A stretch of 39,844 nt of DNA from Campylobacteraceae bacterium (GCA_027022775.1 JALVXO010000126.1:1-39844), one strand, 5' to 3'. Counted from the stretch's first letter, positions 9,032 through 17,548 are shown. The notes: generated by a model not told the origin, from the sequence alone. Numbers and translations: made by a program.

Positions 9032-9197
9032 TTATCCTCTTTGTATCTTTATCTTCATTTGGGTCTTTTAAAGGCTTTTTCATTTCACGCACAAGTGACC
9101 ATATCAGCGTAACTGCTATAAGAACTATTGCAATATGCAAAATATAATTGCTAGGATCAAAAAGCATATTGGTTTCTAAATGCTCGCTTACTCCCAT
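9012..9197 (-). CDS. Small single-span membrane protein, unknown
   Basis: A 61-residue protein with one hydrophobic segment at about 18-36 and a charged, Lys/Asp-rich C-terminus. An AAAGG ribosome site lies well placed before the ATG. The 3' end overlaps the NlpC/P60 gene by 20 bases, so the two are probably translated together. I do not recognise a family. It might assist the cell-wall hydrolase or simply be a small envelope protein. The tight spacing with queA upstream (10 bases) and the overlap support a real gene. Confidence 0.65.
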   Translation of the reverse strand: MGVSEHLETNMLFDPSNYILHIAIVLIAVTLIWSLVREMKKPLKDPNEDKDTKRINDILKD

Positions 9198-9207
9198 TTT
9201 ATTACCT

Positions 9208-10233
9208 TTAAATTATTAACATCGCATCGCCGTAACTGTAAAACCTGTATCTTTTTTTAATTGCCTCATTATACAATTTTAAAGTTTTATCTCTGCCTAA
9301 AAAGGCGCTGACAAGCATAATTAATGTGCTTTTTGGCAAATGAAAATTGGTCAGCAGATGATTAACCCGAACCGGCTTGTTGTGAGGGTGCAAAAAGAGG
9401 TCGCACTCTCCGCTTAAACGCTTTGTGCGGGCGTAAAACTCTACTGTTCTGGTAACTGTTGTGCCAACAGCTAAAATTTTTTGCGGGCTCTCTATTATTT
9501 TTGCCGCATCTTTTGGTATATTATAATATTCTGAATGCATCTGGTGCTTTAAAATCTCTTTTGCATCAACCGGTTTAAAAGTCCCCGCACCCACATGCAG
9601 TGTCAAAGTGCAGGTTTCATACTCTTTTTTCATCTTTTCTAAAAGTTCGGGAGTAAAATGCAAAGATGCCGTAGGCGCTGCAACAGAACCGCTCTTTTTG
9701 GCAAAAAGGGTCTGGTAATCAATCTCATCCTCTTTTTTATCTTCTCGGTTCATATAAGGCGGCAGCGGAATGTGCCCGATTTTTTCTAAAATTTCGATAA
9801 GTTCATCAAAATCTATCTGTCTGTTTTTAAAAAAAAACTCCGCAATACGGCTGCCGTCTTCATTTAAAGCAACAACTTTAGCTGTTAAATTCATATCAAA
9901 CTCAATCTGAGTCTGCTCTTTTACACGCCCCTTTATCATAACTATAAAGCGTTTATCGGGCAGGGGTTTTACAACCAGCATCTCAATTTTGCCGCCGCTG
10001 CTCTTTTTGCCAAAAATCCGCGCTTTTATAACTTTTGTATCGTTTAAAAAAATAGCGCACTCTTTTGGAATAAAGTTTAAAATCTCCCTAAAAACCGTAT
10101 GGGTTACGGTATCGGTTTTTCTATTGTAAACCAAAAGCCTGGCGCTGTCAGCTGGACGCGCCGGCGAAGTTGCTATAAGCTCTTTTGGCAAATTATAATC
10201 GTAAGAGTCGGTTAAAAGGTCTAGACTATTCAT
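9208..10233 (-). CDS. queA: tRNA preQ1 ribosyltransferase-isomerase (QueA)
   Basis: Uses the ribosyl part of S-adenosylmethionine to convert preQ1 in the tRNA wobble position to epoxyqueuosine. The 341-residue protein shows family signatures throughout: YDYNLPKELIATSPARPAD at the start, then FLNDTKVIKAR, APTASLHFTPELL, LHVGAGTFKPV and LLTNFHLPKSTL. Length is normal. It overlaps the end of tatC by 8 bases. I recall the same tatC-queA neighbourhood in Campylobacter jejuni. Confidence 0.97.
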   Translation of the reverse strand: MNSLDLLTDSYDYNLPKELIATSPARPADSARLLVYNRKTDTVTHTVFREILNFIPKECAIFLNDTKVIKARIFGKKSSGGKIEMLVVKPLPDKRFIVMIKGRVKEQTQIEFDMNLTAKVVALNEDGSRIAEFFFKNRQIDFDELIEILEKIGHIPLPPYMNREDKKEDEIDYQTLFAKKSGSVAAPTASLHFTPELLEKMKKEYETCTLTLHVGAGTFKPVDAKEILKHQMHSEYYNIPKDAAKIIESPQKILAVGTTVTRTVEFYARTKRLSGECDLFLHPHNKPVRVNHLLTNFHLPKSTLIMLVSAFLGRDKTLKLYNEAIKKRYRFYSYGDAMLII

Positions 10234-11233
10234 TTTTCAGCAGCTTTTGCTCTTCTTTTGGTTTATCTTCCTTCTCTTTAGGCTCATAAGGGTTTACAAT
10301 TTTTGCAACTAAAATAGAAGCGCCGTAAAGCAAAATAAGCGGCGCAGCCATAAGCATTTGTGTTAATACATCAGGCGGCGTTAAAAGCGCAGCAACTATA
10401 AAAATAATTACTATCGCATACCTAAAGAAATCCAGCAGCGTTTTTTCGGTAATTAACCTGATTGATGCCAGGAAATAGACAATCATAGGCAGCTCGAATG
10501 CTATTCCAAAGCCAAACAGGATTTTTGCAAAAAAGCCGATATAATCTTCTATATTAATTAATGGCGTATAAAGAAAAGCTCCAAAAGTAATTAAAAATTG
10601 GAATCCAAACGGTGTAACAACATAGTAAGCAAAAAGAACACCCACAATAAACATTACCGTAACACCGATTAAAAACGGCAACGCCATCTTTTTTTCATTC
10701 TCATAAAGCCCTGGAGCTACAAAAAGCCACCCTTGCCAAAGAATTATAGGAAGGGCAAAGAAAATAGCTGCATAGAGCGAAACCTTAAGCGCAACCATAA
10801 AAACCCCGCCTATCTGGTTGGTTGTAACACTCCCCCAGCCGACCGCGCCGCCGGCGCTATTTAACTTTAATGCCTGCTTTTGTATCTCTTGAGCCAGGCT
10901 TATTACAGACTTGGCAAGCGTTTTTTCTGTCTGGGTGGAGCTGTTATTTTCTAAAATTTTATTCGCATTTGCTATTGCAATCTCTGCCAGGGATCTGTTT
11001 GCCTCAACAGTTGTAAAATTCGCATCTTTATTTACAATATTCCATTTGCCCTCTTTTGTCTTTTGAACCTTTTTATTAACCTGAGTCAATGCGCTCTCTA
11101 AAGGCGAAGTAACCCAGTCTAAAATCGGTTTATAAAAAATAAAAGAGATTACAAAACCGGCAACAAGAGCCAGCACCGAAATAAACAGTCTTGTTCTTAA
11201 CTCAGCCAAATGGGGTTTAATATCCTCAAACAC
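10226..11233 (-). CDS. tatC: Twin-arginine translocase subunit TatC, with extra periplasmic segment
   Basis: Receptor subunit of the Tat system that exports folded proteins. Conserved parts are clear: N-terminal LAELRTRL, WQGWLFVAPGLYENEKK (containing the signal-binding Phe171 and the Glu equivalent to E. coli E103), and LLTPPDVLTQ. The chain is 335 residues, against about 250 for typical TatC. Most of the surplus lies between transmembrane segments 1 and 2: roughly residues 52-135, Lys/Asn/Gln-rich and probably helical, replace a short loop. A charged tail follows the last helix. The ATG has an AAGGAT ribosome site and starts 3 bases after tatB. Confidence 0.95.
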   Translation of the reverse strand: MFEDIKPHLAELRTRLFISVLALVAGFVISFIFYKPILDWVTSPLESALTQVNKKVQKTKEGKWNIVNKDANFTTVEANRSLAEIAIANANKILENNSSTQTEKTLAKSVISLAQEIQKQALKLNSAGGAVGWGSVTTNQIGGVFMVALKVSLYAAIFFALPIILWQGWLFVAPGLYENEKKMALPFLIGVTVMFIVGVLFAYYVVTPFGFQFLITFGAFLYTPLINIEDYIGFFAKILFGFGIAFELPMIVYFLASIRLITEKTLLDFFRYAIVIIFIVAALLTPPDVLTQMLMAAPLILLYGASILVAKIVNPYEPKEKEDKPKEEQKLLKNE

Positions 11234-11236
11234 ATG

Positions 11237-11782
11237 CTATCCTTGAGATTTTAAATGTTTAAACTGCAATGTCTGGGGCTCTTCTTGGCTATCCTCTTGA
11301 GAGGACTCTTCATTTTGGGCTTTAAGTTTCTCTATCTGCTCTTCATGATTGCTTTTTGCATAAGGATCCGGAGCTTTTGCCGGCTTTTTTTTAGGTTTAT
11401 CTCTTTCTAACTCTTCAAACTCTTTTTCCGCCTCTTCAAGTTCATCCCAAAGGTCAATATCGTCATTTATATCTTTTGGCTCAAAACTCTCTAGCGCAGC
11501 CGCTTTTTTTATTTCGTTTACCTCTTTGTTTGCAACATTTTTAAAAGCGCTTAAATCCTCTTTTGCCTTCTCTATTTCGCGGCGGTAAGCAAGCGCTTCC
11601 TGGCGGAGCTCTTCTATATTGAGCTCTTGCTGAATTGTGCTTTTTGTATCTTCAAAAGCGCGCTTTATCTTCCCAAAAGTCCTGGCTATCTGGCGCATTG
11701 TATCAGGCAGCTTATCCGGCCCGATAAAAAGCAGAGCAACAATGGCTATTAAAATTATCTCGGTAAATCCAAGCCCAAACAT
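11237..11782 (-). CDS. tatB: Twin-arginine translocase subunit TatB
   Basis: Membrane partner of TatC in recognising twin-arginine signal peptides. Residues 1-21 form the short N-terminal membrane helix (MFGLGFTEIILIAIVALLFI) with Glu8, a TatB hallmark. GPDKLPDTMRQIARTFGK follows, beginning the amphipathic helix. The remaining 181-residue chain is long, highly charged and coiled-coil-like with a Glu/Lys/Ser-rich tail. TatA is not in this window. An AGGG ribosome site precedes the ATG, and a TACAAT box about 25 bases upstream could be a local promoter. Confidence 0.93.
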   Translation of the reverse strand: MFGLGFTEIILIAIVALLFIGPDKLPDTMRQIARTFGKIKRAFEDTKSTIQQELNIEELRQEALAYRREIEKAKEDLSAFKNVANKEVNEIKKAAALESFEPKDINDDIDLWDELEEAEKEFEELERDKPKKKPAKAPDPYAKSNHEEQIEKLKAQNEESSQEDSQEEPQTLQFKHLKSQG

Positions 11783-11836
11783 CTATATCCCTGAAATTTT
11801 TGTTTTATTGTATCCAATTATGGCTAAAATACAGAA

Positions 11837-12886
11837 CTACCCCATAATAAACAGCGCCAGTTCGTCGCTTAAAAAGTATTCTTTATTGTAAAATGTGCCG
11901 TTTTTACAGAGGAGTTTCCCCTCTTTTTCTAAAAGCCGGGCGTTTTGGAGCATTTTTGGGGTTAATATCTCTTTTTTTACTCCCACGCTTGAGCGCAAGC
12001 CTAAAAATATCTTTTCTGTCAAAAGCTCATTTGGGGTTAATTTTTCTGTTTTGGCAAAAAGCGGCTCTTTAATATATTTTTGGATATTTGTATGCGGGTA
12101 GTATCTAAAGCTATCTATAAAGCCGACAGCCCCGGCGCCAATTCCAAGATAATTTTTATGCTGCCAGTATCCTAAATTGTGACGGCTTTTATATCTGCCG
12201 TAGTTTGAAACTTCGTACTGTTTTAATCCGATAGCTTCGACACTCTCCCTAAAAAAGTATCCAAACTCTTCACTCTCTTTTTTAACATTTGGAGTTTGGC
12301 TAAAAAGTGTTCCGCGCTCAATTGTTAATTCATAAGCCGAGAGGTGGTTTACAGGCAAAACAGAGGCTGTTTTTACATCTTTAAGCAGCAGATCCTTGCT
12401 GTCAAGGTAAAAGTCGTAAATTATATCTATAGATATATTTTTTATTCCGGTTTTTTCAGCATTTTCTACAGCTTTTACCGCCTCTTTGGCAGTGTGCGCG
12501 CGGTTTAGCGCTTTTAACTTTTTATCATTGAAACTCTGCACCCCAAAACTTATTCTGTTTACCCCTAACGTTTTCATATCTTGAAGCCACTCAAAAGAGG
12601 CAGAGTTTGGATTGGCTTCGGCGGTAATTTCGGCATTTTTTTCAAGATAAGGCAAAAAGGTTTTAAAAATCTCTTCGTAAAACTTCGGTTTTACACACGA
12701 AGGAGTCCCGCCGCCAATGAAAACTGTTTCAATTTTTTTCACATTAAAACGCTTTAAATCCCACAGCAGCTGTCTTTTTAATGCATTCATATAATTTGGA
12801 ATTTCATCATGAAAATTTATAAATGAATTAAAAGAACAGTAGTAGCACTTAGAGTCACAAAATGGAATATGTATATATAAAAGCAT
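11837..12886 (-). CDS. hemW: Radical SAM heme chaperone HemW-like
   Basis: Radical SAM protein of the HemN/HemW group. The cluster motif is CDSKCYYCSF (residues 10-19). The position after the third cysteine plus one is Phe, as in HemW, rather than Cys as in true coproporphyrinogen dehydrogenase HemN. IGGGTPS, EANPNS and SFGVQSF are also family motifs. The 349-residue length fits HemW. Members bind heme and have been proposed to deliver it to respiratory proteins, and are often misnamed HemN. It leads the leftward tat-queA run and is divergent from nudH. Confidence 0.88.
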   Translation of the reverse strand: MLLYIHIPFCDSKCYYCSFNSFINFHDEIPNYMNALKRQLLWDLKRFNVKKIETVFIGGGTPSCVKPKFYEEIFKTFLPYLEKNAEITAEANPNSASFEWLQDMKTLGVNRISFGVQSFNDKKLKALNRAHTAKEAVKAVENAEKTGIKNISIDIIYDFYLDSKDLLLKDVKTASVLPVNHLSAYELTIERGTLFSQTPNVKKESEEFGYFFRESVEAIGLKQYEVSNYGRYKSRHNLGYWQHKNYLGIGAGAVGFIDSFRYYPHTNIQKYIKEPLFAKTEKLTPNELLTEKIFLGLRSSVGVKKEILTPKMLQNARLLEKEGKLLCKNGTFYNKEYFLSDELALFIMG

Positions 12887-12943
12887 TTCAAACCTTAATA
12901 AATTTGCCCTAAATATTAAAATTTTTGCTAAAATGTCAAAGAA

Positions 12944-12966
12944 TTATCTAATAGCTTTTTAGATAA
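12944..12966. promoter_or_regulatory. Interrupted palindrome in hemW-nudH divergent promoter region
   Basis: TTATCTAA and TTAGATAA flank a 7-base spacer. It overlaps a possible TAAAAT -10 box (12964-12969) for nudH. A TTGACA reading toward hemW lies nearby (12934-12939, minus strand). An operator role is possible but unproven. Confidence 0.35.
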
Positions 12967-13009
12967 AATTCTAACAGGTTTTTATTAATGTATTTATTAG
13001 GGGTAAACT

Positions 13010-13486
13010 ATGAGTAAAAATAGTAGTGAGTATCGCCCCAATGTTGCAGCAATTGTTTTGTCGCCAGATTTTGAAAACGACAGAAAGTTTTTTTTAGCAA
13101 AAAGAAAAGGAATAAGAAGAGCCTGGCAGTTTCCGCAAGGTGGGATTAATGAAGGCGAAAGCCCTCAAGAAGCGCTTTTAAGAGAGTTAAAAGAAGAAAT
13201 CGGCACAAATGATGTTGAAATTTTAGCTGAATTCCCAGAATGGATAAGTTACGATTTTCCAAACAGTAAAAGCGATAAAAAATATCCATACAAAGGGCAA
13301 AACCAGAAATATTTTTTGGTTAGGCTGAAAAAAGAGGCAATAATTAATTTAAATTATGAAAATGCGCCGGAGTTTGAAGATTTTATCTTTGTAACAGAAA
13401 CCGAACTCTTTAAAAAAGCTCTTTATATGAAACGGAGAGCCTACAAAAGGGTTATTGAGTACTTCAAAAAGAAAGGTTTTATTTAA
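13010..13486 (+). CDS. nudH: RNA pyrophosphohydrolase (NudH/RppH)
   Basis: Nudix hydrolase that removes pyrophosphate from 5'-triphosphate ends of mRNA and dinucleoside polyphosphates. The 158-residue protein opens with YRPNVAAIVLSP and WQFPQGGI, typical of RppH. It carries a complete Nudix box, GGINEGESPQEALLRELKEEIG-type, at about 44-65. An AGGGG site precedes the ATG. The stop codon overlaps the lysC start (TAATG). Together with pnp, two RNA-decay enzymes are in this window, though not in one operon. Confidence 0.95.
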   Translation: MSKNSSEYRPNVAAIVLSPDFENDRKFFLAKRKGIRRAWQFPQGGINEGESPQEALLRELKEEIGTNDVEILAEFPEWISYDFPNSKSDKKYPYKGQNQKYFLVRLKKEAIINLNYENAPEFEDFIFVTETELFKKALYMKRRAYKRVIEYFKKKGFI

Positions 13487-14691
13487 TGCTTGTTGTTCAA
13501 AAATATGGCGGAACCAGTGTCGGCTCTTTAGAGCGTATTGAAAATGTGGCAAAAAGAGTTGCTAAAGCAAGGGACGAAGGAAAAGATTTAGTTATTGTTG
13601 TCTCTGCAATGAGCGGCGAGACAAACAAGTTAATTGAGTATGCGCACCATTTTTCTAAAACGCCGAGCAAAAGAGAGATGGATATGCTTTTAAGCTCAGG
13701 CGAGCGTGTAACGGCGGCACTGCTGGCAATTGCTTTAAACGAAATGGGGTATAAAACCATTGCACTTACCGGAAGACAGGCGGGAATTAAAACAGACAAT
13801 GCCCACACTTATGCCAGAATTGAATCTATTAACACCCAAAGACTCCGCAACGAAATAAATGACGGCAATATTGTTATTGTTGCAGGTTTTCAGGGTATTA
13901 ACAATGACGGCGAAGTAACAACCCTGGGGCGCGGCGGAAGCGATTTGAGCGCAGTTGCGCTTGCAGGTGCGCTAAATGCCGATGCGTGCGAAATTTACAG
14001 CGATGTGGACGGAATTTATACAACAGACCCAAGAATTGAGCCAAAAGCTAAAAAGCTTGATTTTATCTCTTATGATGAGATGCTGGAACTCTCAAGCCTG
14101 GGGGCAAAAGTGCTGCAGAACCGCTCCGTGGAACTTGCAAAAAAAATGGGTGTAAAAATTATTGCAAAAAGCAGTTTCAGCGACGGCGATGGAACAGTAA
14201 TAGCAGATAAAGGAGAAAATATGGAAGAGGTTTTAGTAAGCGGTGTGGCACTGGATAAAAACCAGGCTAGAGTATCTTTAAGAGATGTTAAAGACCGCCC
14301 GGGAATTGCGGCAGAAATTTTTAACAAACTGGCGGATGAAAATATAAATATAGATATGATTATCCAAAACGCCAGCGAAAACGGCACAACAAACCTGGGC
14401 TTTACAGTGCCTCAGAGCGAACTTGAGAGAGCCAAAAAAGTTATGGACAGCTTTAAAGAGGAGTTTGGCTCAAGCGATTACGATGAAAATGTGGCAAAAG
14501 TTTCAATTGTAGGCGTAGGGATGAAAAGCCACAGCGGAGTTGCCGCAAAAGCGTTTGAAGCACTTGCAAAAAACAATATAAATATAGAGATGATCTCTAC
14601 AAGCGAAATTAAGGTTTCTATGATTATAGATGAAAAGTTTGGAGAACTGGCTGTAAGGGTTTTGCACGAAGCGTTCGGATTGGGTGAGTAA
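13486..14691 (+). CDS. lysC: Aspartate kinase
   Basis: Phosphorylates aspartate, the first step toward lysine/diaminopimelate, threonine and methionine. The 401-residue protein begins VQKYGGTSVGS, with the later TLGRGGSDLSAVALA and the YSDVDGIYTTDPR substrate region. Two C-terminal ACT domains (about 260-400, with SENGTTNLGFTV and ISTSEIKVSMII) indicate allosteric feedback by an amino acid end product. Start and stop codons overlap nudH and hobA by one base each (TAATG), so translation is probably coupled. Confidence 0.97.
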   Translation: MLVVQKYGGTSVGSLERIENVAKRVAKARDEGKDLVIVVSAMSGETNKLIEYAHHFSKTPSKREMDMLLSSGERVTAALLAIALNEMGYKTIALTGRQAGIKTDNAHTYARIESINTQRLRNEINDGNIVIVAGFQGINNDGEVTTLGRGGSDLSAVALAGALNADACEIYSDVDGIYTTDPRIEPKAKKLDFISYDEMLELSSLGAKVLQNRSVELAKKMGVKIIAKSSFSDGDGTVIADKGENMEEVLVSGVALDKNQARVSLRDVKDRPGIAAEIFNKLADENINIDMIIQNASENGTTNLGFTVPQSELERAKKVMDSFKEEFGSSDYDENVAKVSIVGVGMKSHSGVAAKAFEALAKNNINIEMISTSEIKVSMIIDEKFGELAVRVLHEAFGLGE

Positions 14692-15230
14692 TGGATTTTA
14701 AAGATTGGACTCTAAAAGCGATAAGGGATGAGGGCTCATGTTTTAGCTGGATGGAAGAGCTCCGTTTTAACTGGATACCGCAGGTTCAGAGTGCAATTAA
14801 GAAAATTTTAGACGGTTACAGTGTAATTATAGTAACAGACAGAGAATTTAAATGGTTTAGCGACTATATATTAGACAGAATAAACAGGCTCGATAAAAAC
14901 AGGCCCTTTATTCCGATATACAATATAGACGGTATCTTCCCGGCTGCTTACAACCTTCAGGATGCCAACGAGCTTGATTTTCTTTATGATATGCTCGATA
15001 TCTCTTTTGTAAACGGTTACCTTTTTTGGTATATCGGGCGCGGAGAACATAAACATTATGAATATATTGAACAGGATAAAAGCAGCCTTATATGGCGGCT
15101 TAACAGAGAGATTGAGGGGCTTTTTAGTTTAAACGGAAACGACCCGCTGATAGATATTAAACTTATTCAAGCCTTCAGGCTTTTTGATGCCGCTTTAGAT
15201 GCAGCGCTGATTGGAGAGACAGAGCTTTGA
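14691..15230 (+). CDS. hobA: DnaA-binding initiation factor HobA
   Basis: HobA binds DnaA domain I and promotes its oligomerisation at oriC, a role comparable to DiaA in E. coli. The 179-residue protein matches what I recall of Helicobacter pylori HobA in length and pattern: a WMEELR-type start, the WFSDYIL helix, and a C-terminal DIKLIQAFRLFDAAL helix. Synteny lysC-hobA-holB-folP is the same as in Helicobacter. Sequence conservation is weak, so the call rests on both pattern and neighbours. The stop overlaps the TTG start of holB. Confidence 0.88.
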   Translation: MDFKDWTLKAIRDEGSCFSWMEELRFNWIPQVQSAIKKILDGYSVIIVTDREFKWFSDYILDRINRLDKNRPFIPIYNIDGIFPAAYNLQDANELDFLYDMLDISFVNGYLFWYIGRGEHKHYEYIEQDKSSLIWRLNREIEGLFSLNGNDPLIDIKLIQAFRLFDAALDAALIGETEL

Positions 15231-15862
15231 AAATAGAGCCCGTAAGCCAGGTTTTAATTACCGATGATTTTGAAGGCGCTATAGAGATGCTAAAAGAGGC
15301 AGCGCCAAAAGATAGCGCTTTTGAGCTTTTTATAAAAGAAGAAGAGAATTTTAAAGTTAGCGATGCAAACGAAGTTATTGCAAAAGCTTACCTGGCTTCG
15401 CAAAACAAAATCTATCTCTGCCTTGCAACAAAACAGTTTAGCGATGTTGTGCAAAACAGGCTTTTAAAAATAATTGAAGAGCCGCCAAAAAATAAAGAGT
15501 TTATTTTAATCACCCCTTCTAAATCTTCACTTCTTCCGACAATTAAATCTAGGCTTCCGGTAAATGTGCTGAAAAATGAAACAGAAACCGCAGATTTTGG
15601 GCTTGATTTTAACAATTTAACCCTTGAAGCGGTTTACAATTTTATACAAGAGAATAAGAGGCTAAAGCCCAAAGAGGCGACATATTTAATTGAGCAGATT
15701 GCCAAAGAGGCAATTTTTAGCGGAGCTTTTGATTTGGACGATTCTGCGCTGGATATGTTTAAAAATGCCAGAAAAGCGCTGGATGTGGGCTCTCCGGCAG
15801 ATTTTACATTAACTGCTGTTTTGCTTAAACTTTTAGCTAAGAAAAGAAAGGCAAAAAGATGA
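15227..15862 (+). CDS. holB: DNA polymerase III delta-prime subunit, short form
   Basis: Clamp-loader subunit. At 211 residues it is much shorter than E. coli HolB (334) and lacks a Walker A P-loop. It retains the stretch LLKIIEEPPKNKEFILITPS and the SRLP motif that parallels the SRC motif of the family. Short delta-prime proteins at this locus are, as I recall, normal in Campylobacterota. The start is TTG, directly within the hobA stop region, with a GGAGAG ribosome site about 9 bases upstream. The stop overlaps the folP ATG. Confidence 0.85.
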   Translation: MKIEPVSQVLITDDFEGAIEMLKEAAPKDSAFELFIKEEENFKVSDANEVIAKAYLASQNKIYLCLATKQFSDVVQNRLLKIIEEPPKNKEFILITPSKSSLLPTIKSRLPVNVLKNETETADFGLDFNNLTLEAVYNFIQENKRLKPKEATYLIEQIAKEAIFSGAFDLDDSALDMFKNARKALDVGSPADFTLTAVLLKLLAKKRKAKR

Positions 15863-16995
15863 CAGCTTATGAAATAGCCAAACCAGAAGATGCAAAAGAG
15901 TATTTTTTAAAGCTTGGAGCCGATATAAGCGGGGCAAAAATAATGGCAGAGAAAGCCGATATGCTTTTTTTAAAAATTAAAAATTTAAAAACTCCTGCAG
16001 TAAATATTTTAAAACAGGATGCTTTAAGCGTAGGAGCGGAACTTGCAGTCCCAAGCGGGGTTATATTGTGCGAAAAAGAGAGTTACGACTGCCTGCTTTT
16101 TGGCACAAAGCGGCAGCTTGCGCGTTTGGCAAAAAAAGAAAAAGCACAGCCGTTTGGGCTTAAAAAAGTTGCAAAGATTTTAGAGAGCCTGCTGGTTGCT
16201 AAAAAGTTTAAACTCAAAATTATGGGTGTAATTAATGCAAACAGCGACAGCTTTTACAGCGGCAGCAGGTTTTTGGGCGCTGAAGCGATTGCTAAAATAG
16301 AGCAGATGGCAGCAGATGGGGCGGATATTATAGATATCGGCGCAGTCTCCAGCCGCCCAGGCTCAAAAGCGGTAAGCCAAGAAGAGGAGTTAAACCGCAT
16401 TAAAGATATATTAAATGAGATAAAGCGCCAAAAACTTTATGAAAAAATTGATTTTAGCATAGACTCTTACACCCCTGCCGTAATAGAAATGGCGCTTGAA
16501 AGCGGTTTTAATATTGTAAATGATATAACAGGCGCAAGGGATGAGAGGATTATACAACTGGCTGCTTCTTACAGTGCAAAACTTTGTATAATGCACATGC
16601 AAGGAACGCCGGAGAACATGCAGAAAAACCCGCACTATGAAGATGTTGTAAACGAAGTTGACAGCTTTTTTGCCAGACAGATAAAAAAGTGCGAAAATCT
16701 GGGCCTTTCTAGAGAAAATATAATTTTGGATGTAGGCATAGGTTTTGGCAAAACACTCGAGCACAACCTAGCTCTTTTAAAATCGCACCGCCACTTTACG
16801 CACTTTGGCTGCGAACTTCTAATAGGAGCAAGCCGAAAATCTATGATAGATATGATAACCCCTTCTCAAATCCAAGAGCGACTGCCAGGAACTTTAATAA
16901 TCCACGCCAAAGCAGTCGAACGGGGTGCAAGCATAATACGCTGCCACGATGTAAAAGAGCATTACCAAGCTTTTAAAGTTTTAGAAAAGTTGTAA
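15859..16995 (+). CDS. folP: Dihydropteroate synthase with N-terminal extension
   Basis: Condenses p-aminobenzoate with hydroxymethyl-dihydropterin diphosphate in folate synthesis; target of sulfonamides. The core begins near residue 118 with IMGVINANSDSFYSGS, followed by DIIDIGAVSSRPGS, NDITGARD, MHMQGTP, DVGIGFGKT and GASRKS. The first 115 residues form an extra domain not present in the roughly 280-residue E. coli enzyme, but known to me from Helicobacter and Campylobacter homologues. Overlap with holB is 4 bases. It ends the nudH-folP run. Confidence 0.95.
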   Translation: MTAYEIAKPEDAKEYFLKLGADISGAKIMAEKADMLFLKIKNLKTPAVNILKQDALSVGAELAVPSGVILCEKESYDCLLFGTKRQLARLAKKEKAQPFGLKKVAKILESLLVAKKFKLKIMGVINANSDSFYSGSRFLGAEAIAKIEQMAADGADIIDIGAVSSRPGSKAVSQEEELNRIKDILNEIKRQKLYEKIDFSIDSYTPAVIEMALESGFNIVNDITGARDERIIQLAASYSAKLCIMHMQGTPENMQKNPHYEDVVNEVDSFFARQIKKCENLGLSRENIILDVGIGFGKTLEHNLALLKSHRHFTHFGCELLIGASRKSMIDMITPSQIQERLPGTLIIHAKAVERGASIIRCHDVKEHYQAFKVLEKL

Positions 16996-17032
16996 TTGTG
17001 CAATATAATACCAAAAATTAAATTTCTTTTTA

Positions 17033-17038
17033 TATAAT
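17033..17038 (+). promoter_or_regulatory. Probable -10 element for comEA-like gene
   Basis: TATAAT lies 34 bases before the ATG in the 76-bp gap after folP. An AAAGGA ribosome site follows. No -35 is evident. Confidence 0.5.
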
Positions 17039-17071
17039 AATAACTATATTTCATATTGAAAGGATCGTGCA

Positions 17072-17470
17072 ATGAAAAAAATCTTATTTTTTGCTGTTTT
17101 AAGTTTCGGGTTGCTGTTTGGTTTAAATCCTCAAACCGCTTCTAAAGAAGAGTTAATGAAGATTAAAGGCGTTGGGGAGGCTAAAGCCAATGCTATTATT
17201 GAATATAGAAAAAAACATAAAATCAAAACTAAAGATGATTTAATGCAGGTAAAAGGCATTGGTGAAGTGATTGCCGAAAATATCTTAAAAGATGTTAAAA
17301 ACGGGGAAGAGTCTAAAGGCGGCAAATCTAAAAAAGGCAAAGACAAGAAACCTAAAAGCAATAAGCCAAAAAAAGATGACAATAAAACAAAAGATAAAAA
17401 AGATAAGTTAAAAGATAAAAAACCTAAAGATAAAAAAGATAAAAAACCTAAAGATAAAAAAGCCGCATAA
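17072..17470 (+). CDS. ComEA-like helix-hairpin-helix DNA-binding protein with lysine-rich tail
   Basis: A 132-residue exported protein. Residues 1-18 are a signal peptide. Residues 19-75 hold the ComEA-type domain: NPQTASKEELMKIKGVGEAKA, then a second hairpin VKGIGEVIAENIL. These motifs bind DNA non-specifically, and ComEA proteins capture DNA during natural transformation. The last 55 residues are almost only Lys, Asp, Pro and Gly, ending in two perfect DKKPKDKK units. Such a basic periplasmic tail could add DNA or cell-wall affinity. It may alternatively be simple low-complexity drift. Confidence 0.87.
   Translation: MKKILFFAVLSFGLLFGLNPQTASKEELMKIKGVGEAKANAIIEYRKKHKIKTKDDLMQVKGIGEVIAENILKDVKNGEESKGGKSKKGKDKKPKSNKPKKDDNKTKDKKDKLKDKKPKDKKDKKPKDKKAA
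17414..17461 (+). repeat. Two perfect 24-bp tandem units in the comEA-like gene
   Basis: Each unit encodes DKKPKDKK in frame. Being a multiple of three, unit gain or loss would change tail length without a frameshift. Confidence 0.85.
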
Positions 17471-17481
17471 TAAGCGGCTTT
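17459..17481 (+). terminator. Terminator after comEA-like gene
   Basis: AAAGCCGC and GCGGCTTT form a perfect 8-bp GC-rich stem with a 7-base loop that contains the stop codon. The downstream T-run is short. Confidence 0.6.
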
Positions 17482-17519
17482 ATGCTACTTAAGTTCCAAA
17501 AATCTTTCAATATTTAAGG

Positions 17520-17525
17520 TATAAT
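17520..17525 (+). promoter_or_regulatory. -10 element for thioredoxin gene
   Basis: TATAAT lies 24 bases before the chosen ATG, downstream of the comEA terminator. Confidence 0.55.
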
Positions 17526-17548
17526 CCAACTAAAAAAAGGATATGCCT

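Noticed and set aside
11837-12886. Annotation as coproporphyrinogen dehydrogenase HemN
   Set aside because: The cysteine motif lacks the fourth Cys of HemN and matches HemW.
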